Notes under the pieces: generated by a model | The model's database searches: none | The model's input: the letters and a program-made list of their open reading frames with translations, nothing else | Told to the model about the DNA's origin: nothing | Program-made: the position numbers and the translations under genes | DNA from: Akkermansia sp. | GTDB lineage: Bacteria > Verrucomicrobiota > Verrucomicrobiia > Verrucomicrobiales > Akkermansiaceae | NCBI GenBank assembly: GCA_024405455.1 | Contig: JAKSOT010000005.1 | Location: 1-47,266, forward strand | DNA length: 47,266 nucleotides | Direction of reading: 5' to 3' | Shown here: positions 1-8,369 of the stretch, piece after piece | Position numbering within the stretch: position 1 is the first letter of the stretch | How the letters are laid out: the number at the start of each line of letters is the position of its first letter

Positions 1-816
1 CGCTACGAGTTCATGCAGGCGGGCGCGGAGCTGGAGGTGATACCCGACACGATGCCGGCGGACCTGCAGTTGCTGGTGTGCGTGGACAACGGGGATTGGA
101 AGCGCCTGGGCGACCGCGCCGCGGAGGTCTTCTCATCCGCGCCGCTGATTGCCAACATCGACCACCACGGCACGAACACGCGCTACGGCGCGGTGAACAT
201 TGTGGAGGAGGGTGGCCCCGCCGCGGGATTCGTGATTTTCAAGATGCTCAAGGAATGGGGCTGCGCCATCACCCCCGCCATTGCGGAGGCCCTGTACGTG
301 GCCGTGAACACGGACACCGGCTCGTTCCAGTACGGCTGCACCACGCCGGAGGTGATGCACGCCGCCGCGGAGCTGATCGCCGCCGGGGCAGACGTGGCGG
401 AAATCAACCGCAAGCTCTACCAGGAGCTGCCGCTCACCACCATGCTCATGCAGCGTGAGGTGCTCAACAACATGGTGGTGGAGGACGGAGGGCTCATCTC
501 ACACTACTCCATGCCCGCCGGGCGCAAGCGGGAATTGGGCGTCACCCTGGAGGACACCAAGGACCTCGTTGATGTGGTGCGCATGGTCAAGGGCGTGAAG
601 GTGGCCGTCATTTTCGAGGACCTCGAAGATGGCCGCATCCGCATGTCGCTGCGCTCCAAGGACCGCCGCGTGAACGTGGCGGAAATCGCCACGCAGTTCG
701 GCGGCGGCGGGCACTCCATGGCCGCCGGAATCCGCTGCCGCGGCGAGCTGGAGGATGTCCGCGCCCGCGTGCTGCAGGCCATCCGGCAGGCCGTGGCTTC
801 CATCTCCCAATCCTGA
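1..816 (+). CDS. nrnA: DHH-family phosphoesterase, NrnA-like (5' end outside window)
   Basis: The frame is open from base 1, so the gene begins before the window; 271 residues remain of a family usually about 320 long, and the first DxD metal motif is missing. Visible family motifs are CVDNGD, IDHHGTN (the DHH signature), NTDTGSFQY and, near the C-terminus, the DHHA1 substrate motif FGGGGHSMAAG. NrnA-type enzymes degrade short oligoribonucleotides and dephosphorylate pAp in the cytoplasm using paired Mn ions. It ends 11 bases before truB; in many bacteria this gene sits in the rbfA-nrnA-truB-ribF cluster, and truB and ribF follow here. The call to NrnA rather than another DHH subfamily rests on that neighbourhood plus the DHHA1 motif. 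Confidence 0.85.
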   Translation, partial: RYEFMQAGAELEVIPDTMPADLQLLVCVDNGDWKRLGDRAAEVFSSAPLIANIDHHGTNTRYGAVNIVEEGGPAAGFVIFKMLKEWGCAITPAIAEALYVAVNTDTGSFQYGCTTPEVMHAAAELIAAGADVAEINRKLYQELPLTTMLMQREVLNNMVVEDGGLISHYSMPAGRKRELGVTLEDTKDLVDVVRMVKGVKVAVIFEDLEDGRIRMSLRSKDRRVNVAEIATQFGGGGHSMAAGIRCRGELEDVRARVLQAIRQAVASISQS

Positions 817-827
817 TTTTTTTCACC

Positions 828-1559
828 ATGCCCGACGACGCGCCCAGCGGTGTCCTTCTGGTGGACAAAGACCCCGGCTTCACCTCGCACAACGCGGTGG
901 CGCTCTGCCGCCGCATCCTGAACACCAAGAAGGTGGGCCACTGCGGCACGCTGGACCCCATGGCCACCGGCATGCTCATTGTGGTGGTGGGAAAGGCCAC
1001 CAAGGTGCAGGACATGCTCATGTGCGAGGACAAGGTCTACACCGCCACCATGAAGCTCGGCATCGAGACCAACAGCCAGGACGCCGACGGCGAGGTGGTG
1101 GCCGTGAAGCCCACCGACGGCATCACGGAGGACGGCGTCCGTGCCGCGTTCGAGGCGTTTGCCCAGGGGCCGTTCGACCAGCTGCCGCCCATGTTCTCCG
1201 CCGTGAAAATCAACGGCGTGCCCTGCTACAAGCTCGCGCGAAAGGGCAGGGAAGTGGAGCGCAAGCCCCGCCGTGTCCAGGTGTTGGACTACCAAATCAC
1301 CCGCATCGACCTGGCCGCCGCGGAGGTGGATTTCACCGTCCACTGCACCAAGGGATTTTACGTGCGCACCTACGCGCACGACATCGGCCGGCGCCTCGGC
1401 TGCGGTGCGCACCTCACCGCCCTGCGCCGCACGCGCTCCGGCGCGTTCGAAATTGCGGATGCCGTGGACGTGCCCACCCTCAAGGCCGCCGGGCGCGACG
1501 AGCTGCTGGCACGCCTCCTCCCGTTGGAAAGAGTGCTGCACGACAGGCAACAGCCATAG
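828..1559 (+). CDS. truB: tRNA pseudouridine(55) synthase TruB
   Basis: TruB isomerises uridine 55 in the T-loop of tRNA to pseudouridine. The 243-residue product carries the family signature GHCGTLDPMATGML at about residues 37-50, with Asp43 as the catalytic aspartate, and the downstream TruB motif KGFYVRTYAHDIG. It is shorter than the E. coli enzyme (about 314 residues) and appears to lack most of the C-terminal PUA-like extension, as many bacterial TruB proteins do. The ATG at 828 follows a T-run and has no Shine-Dalgarno sequence. It is probably co-transcribed with nrnA. Confidence 0.93.
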   Translation: MPDDAPSGVLLVDKDPGFTSHNAVALCRRILNTKKVGHCGTLDPMATGMLIVVVGKATKVQDMLMCEDKVYTATMKLGIETNSQDADGEVVAVKPTDGITEDGVRAAFEAFAQGPFDQLPPMFSAVKINGVPCYKLARKGREVERKPRRVQVLDYQITRIDLAAAEVDFTVHCTKGFYVRTYAHDIGRRLGCGAHLTALRRTRSGAFEIADAVDVPTLKAAGRDELLARLLPLERVLHDRQQP

Positions 1560-1623
1560 CCGCGCCGCGCCTGGATATCCTTCCTTGCACAACACAAAGC
1601 ATTTACAATGGAAGTTTTGTGTT

Positions 1624-1668
1624 ATCTTGTGTAAAATTTAAAGTTTTACTTGAAATTTTACACAAGAT
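1624..1668. promoter_or_regulatory. 16-bp perfect inverted repeat upstream of the ATPase gene
   Basis: The arms 1624-1639 and 1653-1668 are exact reverse complements (core TTGTGTAAAATTT), separated by 13 AT-rich bases. The surroundings are much more AT-rich than the flanking genes. No T-run follows, so it does not look like a simple terminator of truB. It lies 17 bases before the ATG of the ATPase, a position suited to an operator or to a transcript hairpin that hides the start. Function is inferred from position only. Confidence 0.6.
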
Positions 1669-1685
1669 GTGCTAAGTTATTGGCG

Positions 1686-2864
1686 ATGAGCGACAAGAAG
1701 CCATACATCGAGCGCCATGTCAGCAGCCACTTCCAGAGGCTTCTGTCCATGTACCCTGCCGTGACGGTCAGCGGCCCGCGGCAGTCTGGCAAAACGACGC
1801 TGGTGCGGCATTTGTGCCCGGAATACGACTATGTGAGCATGGAGGATGTACACCAGAGGGACCATTTCCGTGCGGACCCGCTGCATTTCCTGGAGGTGCA
1901 CCGAGCGCCGTGCATATTCGACGAGGTGCAGAACACGCCGGACCTGCTGAGCTACCTGCAGGGGCTTATCGACCGTGAAGACCGCCCCGGCATGTACGTG
2001 CTGACGGGGAGCCGTCAAATCGAGCTGCAGGAGGCGGTCAGCCAATCACTTTCCGGGCGCACGGGGCTGGTGGATTTGCTTCCGCTCTCCCAGGCGGAGC
2101 TGAGGGATGCCGGCATCTGCCTGACGCGGGACGAGATGCTGCTGCGCGGCGGTCTGCCGCGTGTGCATGCAGGTGGTGTGGAGAGCGAGTTTGCGTATGC
2201 GGACTACATCAGCACCTACCTGGAGCGTGATTTGAGACAGCTGGTGCAAGTGCGCGACTACCACGCCTTCTTCCTCTTCCTGCGGCAGCTGGCATCGCGA
2301 GTGGGGCAGGTGGTCAACCTGTCATCCCTCTCGCAGGGAGTGGGCGTGAGTGTCACCACGCTTCAAAACTGGCTTTCCGTGCTGGAGGCATCGTACATTG
2401 TCTTCACCCTGTACCCCTATTACCGGAACTTTGGCAAGCGGCTCACCAAATCCCCGAAAATCTACTTCACGGAGCCCGGTGTTGTTGCCTCCCTGCTGCG
2501 CATCACCACGGCGGAGCAGATGGGGCGCGACCCCCTTCTGGGGCAGATATTCGAGAACATGGTGGTATCCGAGGCCCTCAAGACGCGCTTCAACGCGGGC
2601 AAGAAAGCGGACCTCTACTGTTTCCGCGACACGCGCGGCTTCGAGGTGGGCCTCATCTGGGACGATGCCCGCAGGCCCCATCCCATCGAGATAAAGTCCG
2701 GCACCACCTATATGGACGGCATGGGGCAAAACGTGCGCAAGTTCGCGGCAGGCGTGGCGGAGTCGGCTCCCCCCGCGCTTGTCTACGGCGGACAGGAAAG
2801 CCTGGGAGAAGTGAACGGTGTCCAGGTTCTGGCCTTGGCGGATTTGGCGAAGGCCCTGCTTTGA
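1686..2864 (+). CDS. AAA-type ATPase with DUF4143 domain
   Basis: The 392-residue protein has a Walker A motif GPRQSGKTTLV near its N-terminus, a Walker B-like segment CIFDEVQN and a sensor-like VLTGSRQ. Its C-terminal half contains the DUF4143 signatures YFTEPGVVASLL and GQIFENMVVSE, and a nuclease-fold-like IEIKSG. Such ATPases are abundant in Bacteroidota, Verrucomicrobiota and archaea and usually have no assigned role. I chose ATG 1686; a TTG at 1650 in the same frame falls inside the inverted repeat and is unlikely. It separates truB from ribF, which are normally adjacent, and overlaps no neighbour, which suggests an insertion into an older cluster. A second, only distantly similar member lies at 39.3-40.6 kb on the other strand. 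Confidence 0.8.
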   Translation: MSDKKPYIERHVSSHFQRLLSMYPAVTVSGPRQSGKTTLVRHLCPEYDYVSMEDVHQRDHFRADPLHFLEVHRAPCIFDEVQNTPDLLSYLQGLIDREDRPGMYVLTGSRQIELQEAVSQSLSGRTGLVDLLPLSQAELRDAGICLTRDEMLLRGGLPRVHAGGVESEFAYADYISTYLERDLRQLVQVRDYHAFFLFLRQLASRVGQVVNLSSLSQGVGVSVTTLQNWLSVLEASYIVFTLYPYYRNFGKRLTKSPKIYFTEPGVVASLLRITTAEQMGRDPLLGQIFENMVVSEALKTRFNAGKKADLYCFRDTRGFEVGLIWDDARRPHPIEIKSGTTYMDGMGQNVRKFAAGVAESAPPALVYGGQESLGEVNGVQVLALADLAKALL

Positions 2865-2872
2865 ATTCAGCC

Positions 2873-3784
2873 ATGATGGAAACATGCCACAGCATTGATG
2901 AGTTGGCGCGCGTTCTGAACGGACGCCGCGCGAGCCTGGCCATGGGGTTTTTCGACGGCGTGCACCTGGGGCACCGCCGCGTGCTGGATGCCGCCGACGC
3001 GCCGGATTCCGTGCGTGCCGTGATGAGTTTCGCCAACCACCCAGCCAGCGTGCTGCGCCCACAGGCGCACCCCGATTTGCTCACGCCCGACCCCGAATAC
3101 AAAGCCCATCTTCTGGAGCAGGCGGGCATGCAGGTGCACCTGTGCCTGCCGTTCACGCGCGAGCTGGCGGACACGGAGGCGGAGCCGTTCCTGGACTCCC
3201 TGCGCGGCGCGCTGGACATCGCGTGCTTCTCCGTGGGCGGCAACTGGCGCTTCGGCAGCCAAGGCAGCGGCAATGCGGACACCCTGCGCGCGTACGGCGA
3301 GCGCCACGGCATCCGCGTGGCGGTGAACGAGCTGCTGGAGCGCGACGGCGCGCGCGTGTCCTCCAGCCGCATCCGCGAGCTGCTGGCGCAGGGCAGGCTG
3401 GAGGATGCCACCGCCCTGCTGGGCCGTCCGTTCGCCGTTTCCGGCGTGGTGGAGCATGGCCGCCACCTGGGCCGCACCATCGGGTTCCCCACCGCCAACA
3501 TCACCCCGCCGCCGCACTCCTGCCTGCCCCCCTTCGGCGTGTACGCCGTCTCCGCCATCATCGACGGAGCGGAAGTCCCCGGCATCGCCACCATCGGCCT
3601 CCGCCCCCCCATCGACGAATCGCGCAAGCTCCCGCGCCTGGAAGCACACTTCCCCAACTGGTCCGGCAACCTCTACAACTCCCGCCTCGCCGTTTCCCTC
3701 CACCGCTTCATTCGCCCGGAACAGAAATTCGCAAGCGTGGACGAATTGCAAAAGGCCATCCGGCAGGATTTGCGCGCGCTGTAG
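2873..3784 (+). CDS. ribF: Bifunctional riboflavin kinase / FAD synthetase RibF
   Basis: RibF phosphorylates riboflavin to FMN and adenylylates FMN to FAD. The N-terminal nucleotidyltransferase domain shows GFFDGVHLGH at about residues 25-34 and the ISSSRIR-like VSSSRIRELL. The C-terminal riboflavin-kinase domain begins with GRTIGFPTANI near residue 202. At 303 residues it is close to the usual 310. ATG codons at 2873 and 2876 are both possible; an upstream TTG at 2861 overlaps the preceding stop codon and is less likely. It converges on the kinase gene with a gap of three bases and no obvious terminator between them. Confidence 0.92.
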   Translation: MMETCHSIDELARVLNGRRASLAMGFFDGVHLGHRRVLDAADAPDSVRAVMSFANHPASVLRPQAHPDLLTPDPEYKAHLLEQAGMQVHLCLPFTRELADTEAEPFLDSLRGALDIACFSVGGNWRFGSQGSGNADTLRAYGERHGIRVAVNELLERDGARVSSSRIRELLAQGRLEDATALLGRPFAVSGVVEHGRHLGRTIGFPTANITPPPHSCLPPFGVYAVSAIIDGAEVPGIATIGLRPPIDESRKLPRLEAHFPNWSGNLYNSRLAVSLHRFIRPEQKFASVDELQKAIRQDLRAL

Positions 3785-3787
3785 CGC

Positions 3788-6463
3788 TCACAGGCCGAGC
3801 TCGTCCATGGTTGCCTCCTCGTCCTCCTCCTGCAGCTCTCCTTCGTCCACGCCCTCGTACACGCGGTCTTCAATGGGATTGCCCATGGTGAAGCATCCTT
3901 CCGTCATGGGCACGGTGACTTCCATTTGATACTCGCCGCCGTCCACCTTCACCATGGCCAGGTGCGCCACGCGCGGCATGAGCTCCTTCTCCTCCGCGGT
4001 GAGTCCGGAGAATTCACTGCCCCTGGCGTTTTCGATGCGGTCCAGGTAGGAGTTCGCCACGGATGCCACCTTCCGCGATTCCTCCACCAGGGGTTTGTCC
4101 TGCAGCTCGTACTTGTAGCTGATCTGCGCCACCTGCTGTTCCGCGGCGTCTATGGCGGCGTCCCACTGCTTGCGGGGCATGGCCTTGATTTGCGGCACCA
4201 CCTTGTCCGCGTAGTTGTTGATTTCCTTCCTGCACGCCTTGTACAGGGCGCTGCTCTTCCGCTCCAGCTCCTTCCTCCGCGCTGCAAGGGATTCCAGCTT
4301 CTTCTCGTCAACCACGCGGCGGTACAGCTTCTCCACCGCAGCATCTCGCTCCGTCTCCTTCTGCGCTCGCACTTCCCGGATGCCCTTCCGCAGCATGTCG
4401 CGCGCTGCATCCTCGTCTGGACTGTACGCGTATGGCAGTTCCCTGTACGGCTCGATTTCCTTCCTGACGCGTTCCTCGATGTCGCCTAGCAAATGGCGCT
4501 CTTCCTCCGTGACGAAGCTGAACTTGGAGTTGCGCCCGCAGTTCTCGATGATGCCGCCGAGGGGCTGCTCCACCTCCGCACGGAAGCGCTCCTTGAAATC
4601 GTACATCTTCATCCTGTACTCGCGCTCGCACGCCAGGATGCGGCCGTCTGCATCCGACTCTATCTTGGAGGCGTCGTCCATGGGAGCGGCCTTGGCTTTG
4701 GCGATGCCTTCCTTGGCGATACGCTCCATGGCCTGCAATCCCTCCGCGGGGATGGCCGCGTACTCCCTCTTCATGCGCTCCGCCTTCTGCATGAGCTCCA
4801 CCATGCCGCTTTGCGCGTGCACCTTTCCGTACAGGGCCTCCGTGTTGCGCTTCCGCTCCGTTTCCTTCTGGCGCTCTTCCTCCTCTTGGCGTGCTGCCTC
4901 CTGCTTGTCGCGCTCCTCTTGGTATTTCTCCCGAGCTTGGGATAGGGCGTTGTCCAGCTTGCCCTCCTCCTCGTTTTGTGCCATGGCCAGGTCCGCGGGG
5001 TCGCCTATGCTGTACAGGCCGTAGCCGCAGGACTTGTCCATGCGGGAGTTGATGCGGGAGGAGACGGCGTGCATGAGCGCCAGCTTTTCCGCGGCGGAGA
5101 GCCCCTTCCAGCCTTGCCCGCTCTCCATGGATTCGCAGATGGCTCGGTATGGTTCAACGATTTCTTTCTGGTAGCGGTTTTCCAAGTCGTCGATTTGCTG
5201 TTGGGTTCGCTTGCAGAGTTCCGAGAATGCGCGGCGCGGTGCATCCAGGTTGTCGGTCACGGAGGGGTCGTGCCGAAAGCGTTCCAGCAAGCCTGCGCAT
5301 TTCTCGCGGTATCGGGATATGATTTTCCGCTGCTCTTCCACGAACGGCCTGCGCTTCTTCAGCAGCTTGTCCAGCCCGTAGTGCTTCCAGGCGCGTTCCG
5401 TGAGCGCATCCAAATCCACCTCCCCGTCGGCGGTTTCCGCGGCGTGCGATTCCTCATCCTGCCCGTGCGGCGCGGCGTTCGGTCCCCCCACGCACCATCC
5501 CAGCACGGCGGCGGCCAGCGCGCACACCCACAGCAGGCCGCGGCGCTTCCCTTTCCGGCGGGGCTTTGCCTTGCCGTCCAGCATGGCCAGCCATTCCGCC
5601 GCACTCCGGCAGCGGGCTGCGGCGCGCAGCTCCAGGTTGCACATGATGCCCGCCGCCATGCGCGGCGCGGCGTGCACGCGCGCCGGCACCAGCCTCTCCA
5701 GCGGCTTCAGGCTGTCCTCCATCATGCGGCGCACGGTTTCCTCCGCCGCGCAGTTGGAGAACACCTCGTACCAGGTGGCGGCCAGGGAGTAGAAGTCTGT
5801 CCACGGGCCGATTTCCCCCTTGCCGGAAAGCTGCTCCGGCGCGGCGTACGCGGCGGAGAAGGCTCCCTGCGTGAGCGTGTGCGTGAGGCGCGAGATATTG
5901 ACTGCGGAGCCGAAATCCACCAGCACGGGCCGCCCGCCCTCGTCGAACATGATGTTCTCCGGCTTGATGTCGCGGTGGATGATGCCCTGCGCGTGCATGT
6001 AGCCGAGCGCGTCCAGCAGCAGCCGCAGCCACTCCTCCGCCTGCTCCTGTGGTATGGGCGCGTCCGCCGCCTCCGCGGCGTCCAGGCGGTCGCGCAGCGT
6101 GTCGCCCTCCAGCCAGTGCATCACGCAGAACAGGCTGCCGTTCGCGGCGAACACATCATACACCTGTACAATGTTCGGATGGTTGAGTCTGGCCAGCAGG
6201 CGCGCCTCTTTCTGCAGGTCCGCCATGGCCATGAGGTACGCATCCTGCAACGCGGGCGTGCGCGGCGCAATTGCCGCGGTGTCGCCATCCCTCACGCAGA
6301 TTTCCTGCGGGAAGCATTCTTTGACGGCTACGTTGCGCTCCAGCGAAAAATCCCACCCGGCGTAGGTGATGCCGAACCCGCCCTGGCCGCACACGCCCAG
6401 GATTTTGTACTTCTTGTTTTCGCCGAGAAAGGTGCCCGGCGGCAGGGCGGCGACCGCTTGCAT
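3788..6463 (-). CDS. Membrane-anchored Ser/Thr protein kinase with long coiled-coil tail
   Basis: The 891-residue product starts with a Hanks-type kinase domain (about residues 19-275): glycine loop GQGGFGITY, catalytic lysine in VAVKECF, HRDIKPEN near 163, DFGSA near 184 and AAPEQL. A basic stretch and one membrane span (GLLWVCALAAAVLGW, about 307-325) follow. The remaining 560 residues are rich in Glu, Lys, Arg and Ala with the look of coiled coil, ending in a very acidic tail. The kinase therefore faces the cytoplasm and the coiled coil probably lies across the membrane. The frame stays open for 103 codons upstream of ATG 6463, but that part overlaps the HTH gene antiphase and reads like a shadow, so I trimmed it. 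It lies 32 bases downstream of the HTH gene and is probably co-transcribed with it. Confidence 0.85.
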   Translation of the reverse strand: MQAVAALPPGTFLGENKKYKILGVCGQGGFGITYAGWDFSLERNVAVKECFPQEICVRDGDTAAIAPRTPALQDAYLMAMADLQKEARLLARLNHPNIVQVYDVFAANGSLFCVMHWLEGDTLRDRLDAAEAADAPIPQEQAEEWLRLLLDALGYMHAQGIIHRDIKPENIMFDEGGRPVLVDFGSAVNISRLTHTLTQGAFSAAYAAPEQLSGKGEIGPWTDFYSLAATWYEVFSNCAAEETVRRMMEDSLKPLERLVPARVHAAPRMAAGIMCNLELRAAARCRSAAEWLAMLDGKAKPRRKGKRRGLLWVCALAAAVLGWCVGGPNAAPHGQDEESHAAETADGEVDLDALTERAWKHYGLDKLLKKRRPFVEEQRKIISRYREKCAGLLERFRHDPSVTDNLDAPRRAFSELCKRTQQQIDDLENRYQKEIVEPYRAICESMESGQGWKGLSAAEKLALMHAVSSRINSRMDKSCGYGLYSIGDPADLAMAQNEEEGKLDNALSQAREKYQEERDKQEAARQEEEERQKETERKRNTEALYGKVHAQSGMVELMQKAERMKREYAAIPAEGLQAMERIAKEGIAKAKAAPMDDASKIESDADGRILACEREYRMKMYDFKERFRAEVEQPLGGIIENCGRNSKFSFVTEEERHLLGDIEERVRKEIEPYRELPYAYSPDEDAARDMLRKGIREVRAQKETERDAAVEKLYRRVVDEKKLESLAARRKELERKSSALYKACRKEINNYADKVVPQIKAMPRKQWDAAIDAAEQQVAQISYKYELQDKPLVEESRKVASVANSYLDRIENARGSEFSGLTAEEKELMPRVAHLAMVKVDGGEYQMEVTVPMTEGCFTMGNPIEDRVYEGVDEGELQEEDEEATMDELGL

Positions 6464-6495
6464 GTCCCCGTGTAGTTGGAAAAAGGTTGCTTCTG

Positions 6496-6870
6496 CTACT
6501 CGGCGGGCGTGCTGTCGCTTTCGCCCAGGCGCGGCACTTCGTCCGCCAAAAATTCCGCCAGCGTCTTGCCGCAGCGGAACGCCTTTTGCTCCAGCGCCTT
6601 TCGCGTGGCCGGGTCCAGGCTCAGCGTCACCAGCGTCTCCTCCTGAACCTTCACCCGGCTGGGAAGGGAGATGGGCAGCTGCTTGATGAGCTCGCGGATG
6701 ATATGCTCCTTCGCCGCGGGAATGGGCTTGCGCGCCATCCAGTTGCGAACCGTCGCTTCCGTGACATAGCACTTCTCCGCCAGCCAGGCATAGTTCATGC
6801 CGTTGGACTTCAGCCAGAGCTTGATGTTCATCTTCAGCTCGTCTTGGTTTGGTGCTTCCACGCCAACCAT
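6496..6870 (-). CDS. Small helix-turn-helix DNA-binding protein
   Basis: The 124-residue product has a lambda-repressor-like HTH near its N-terminus: NGMNYAWLAEKCYVTEATVR reads as helix-turn-recognition helix, followed by NWMARK. The C-terminal half (LSLDPATRKALEQKAFRCG) resembles the short ribbon/helix segments that help such proteins dimerise. ATG 6870 is preferred over a TTG nine codons upstream. It is divergent from the zinc-ribbon gene that opens the rightward operon, with the AT-rich intergenic region 6871-7000 between them. An obvious inference is that it regulates this divergent promoter and the downstream kinase gene. No operator could be identified by eye. Confidence 0.75.
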   Translation of the reverse strand: MVGVEAPNQDELKMNIKLWLKSNGMNYAWLAEKCYVTEATVRNWMARKPIPAAKEHIIRELIKQLPISLPSRVKVQEETLVTLSLDPATRKALEQKAFRCGKTLAEFLADEVPRLGESDSTPAE

Positions 6871-6947
6871 TGTAGCAATTCTGCCATCATTCCGCAAGTT
6901 TTTTCGCCAATTTCAACCCATTTTTTTTCTTGAATGAAGAAAAAAGG

Positions 6948-6976
6948 TTGACAATGTATCTAAAAACAGGTATTTC
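6948..6976 (+). promoter_or_regulatory. Sigma70-type promoter candidate for the phospho-signalling operon
   Basis: TTGACA at 6948-6953 and TATTTC at 6971-6976 are separated by 17 bases, in an AT-rich 130-bp gap between divergent genes. The expected start point is about 6983, leaving a leader of some 18 bases before the ATG at 7001. The -35 box is perfect; the -10 box is only a partial match. Confidence 0.5.
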
Positions 6977-7000
6977 TTGAAGCGTAATAGCTACTTTGTA

Positions 7001-7507
7001 ATGCCAAACGTATCTTTCACATGCCCCAACTGCGGACGCCACCAGCTCATGCGCATAGAGCAGGCCATCCACCGCTGCCTGCTGCGCCTGGGAACGGACG
7101 AGGGGCACGGCGTGCATGCGGAGCCGCTGGACCGCACGGACGAGCTGCAGGGCGAGGTGCTGGGATACCGCTGCATGCACTGCCGCTACCCGGACAACCG
7201 CAACACGGATGCCGGCCCGGATTTCCAGTGGAATACGCTGGAGGACGTGCTCTCCGCGGGTGCGGTGGAGATGGGCGACCAGTCGCCGCCGGAGCCGCGG
7301 CACTGCATGGTGTGCCACCCGGACGGCCGCTTGGAGCCGCTGGTGGTGGAGACCGCGCGCGGTGGGCGCCTCACTCCCGCGCAGCGGCGCGCCGTGCTGG
7401 CTGCGCGCAACGCCCCGCAAGGCTGCATCCTCATCTGTGAGAAAGACGAGGGCATCAAATCCTTCTCCCCCCAAGACTGGCCCGCCGCAGAGCACGTGCG
7501 GGTGTAA
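7001..7507 (+). CDS. Zinc-ribbon protein of unknown function, first gene of the operon
   Basis: The 168-residue soluble protein has CPNC at residues 8-11 and CMHC at 58-61, spaced as the two knuckles of a zinc ribbon with a long loop, and a third CMVC near 103. No enzymatic motif is recognisable. ATG 7001 is chosen over a TTG at 6977. It is the first gene of a rightward run with short gaps (27 bases to the next). TerY systems often carry a metal-binding TerY-C domain either fused or nearby; this protein may play that part, but that is inference from context. Confidence 0.7.
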   Translation: MPNVSFTCPNCGRHQLMRIEQAIHRCLLRLGTDEGHGVHAEPLDRTDELQGEVLGYRCMHCRYPDNRNTDAGPDFQWNTLEDVLSAGAVEMGDQSPPEPRHCMVCHPDGRLEPLVVETARGGRLTPAQRRAVLAARNAPQGCILICEKDEGIKSFSPQDWPAAEHVRV

Positions 7508-7534
7508 GAAAACCTCCCCTAACCCCCGAATCCG

Positions 7535-8317
7535 ATGATGGAAGAAGATACATACCAAGAGAAACAGGAATTCAAGATGCACGGTGTCGTTGACATGTGC
7601 TTCTTGCTGGACGCCACCGGTTCCATGCAGCCCTGCATAGATGCGGTTAAGAACAACATCAAGACGTTTATCGCCTCCGTCACATCAGAGGGCGAGAACG
7701 GCGGTATCACGCTCACGGACTGGCGTGCATGTGTGTGCGCGTACCGCGACTACGAATACGAAACCCAGAACAGCAAGGAATGGATGGTGATGAACAACTT
7801 CACCTCCGATGTGGACGAGCTCTACCGCCAACTGGACAACCTGCAGGCGAAGGGCGGCGGCGACGAGCCGGAATCCCTGCTGGATGCCCTGTTCCAGGTG
7901 ATCAACCGCGGTTCCACCGGCAAGGAGGAGGCACCGCAGGAGGACAAGTGGCGCTACCCCAGCGCCGCCGCTCGTTGCATCATTGTGATGACCGATGCGC
8001 CTTTCCACGAGACGATGTCCGTGCCCGGCGCGGAGGGCGGCACCGTGGCGGATATCCGCAACCTCATGCAGCAGGAGCGCATCCGCCTTTCCCTCTTTGC
8101 CCCGGAGATGAGCTGCCACTACGATTTGTCAATGGCGGACAAGTGCAGCTACGACGCCATCGAGGTGGAGGAGAGCACGGACCCCAAGGCGACCATGGAA
8201 GCTCGTGTGAAGGCCCTGGCGGAGTACACGGGCAACCAGGCAAACTTCCAGAAGGTCATGGAGCTGTTGGCCAAATCCGTTTCCCAGTCCGCCGCGGCGG
8301 ACATTGAAGAGCTTTAA
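7535..8317 (+). CDS. TerY-like von Willebrand factor A (vWA) domain protein, copy 1
   Basis: The 260-residue product is almost entirely one vWA domain. The MIDAS metal site is visible as DATGSM at residues 26-31, a threonine in GGDEPESLLDALF, and an aspartate in VMTDAPFHE. The segment MCFLLDATGSM followed by QPCIDAVKNNI is typical of the TerY group, cytoplasmic vWA proteins that act as scaffolds with kinases and phosphatases. There is no signal peptide or membrane segment. The start may be 7535 or the adjacent ATG 7538. It is 52 bases upstream of a second vWA gene sharing the motif order SMQPC-DAV-NN, so the two probably arose by duplication and then diverged. Confidence 0.85.
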   Translation: MMEEDTYQEKQEFKMHGVVDMCFLLDATGSMQPCIDAVKNNIKTFIASVTSEGENGGITLTDWRACVCAYRDYEYETQNSKEWMVMNNFTSDVDELYRQLDNLQAKGGGDEPESLLDALFQVINRGSTGKEEAPQEDKWRYPSAAARCIIVMTDAPFHETMSVPGAEGGTVADIRNLMQQERIRLSLFAPEMSCHYDLSMADKCSYDAIEVEESTDPKATMEARVKALAEYTGNQANFQKVMELLAKSVSQSAAADIEEL

Positions 8318-8369
8318 CCACCGAGCACCACTGCTCAATACCTAGAAAACAATAAACCGAAATACAACT

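Noticed and set aside
504..1595. Leftward 363-codon open frame opposite nrnA/truB
   Set aside because: Spans two genes on the other strand with clear motifs; shadow composition.
3788..3960. Formylglycine-enzyme-like (SUMF1) domain at the kinase C-terminus, suggested by VDGGEYQM and CFTMGNP
   Set aside because: The segment is only about 50 residues with an acidic tail; no complete domain is present.
4976..6475. Rightward 499-codon open frame opposite the membrane kinase
   Set aside because: Antisense to clear kinase motifs and of shadow composition.
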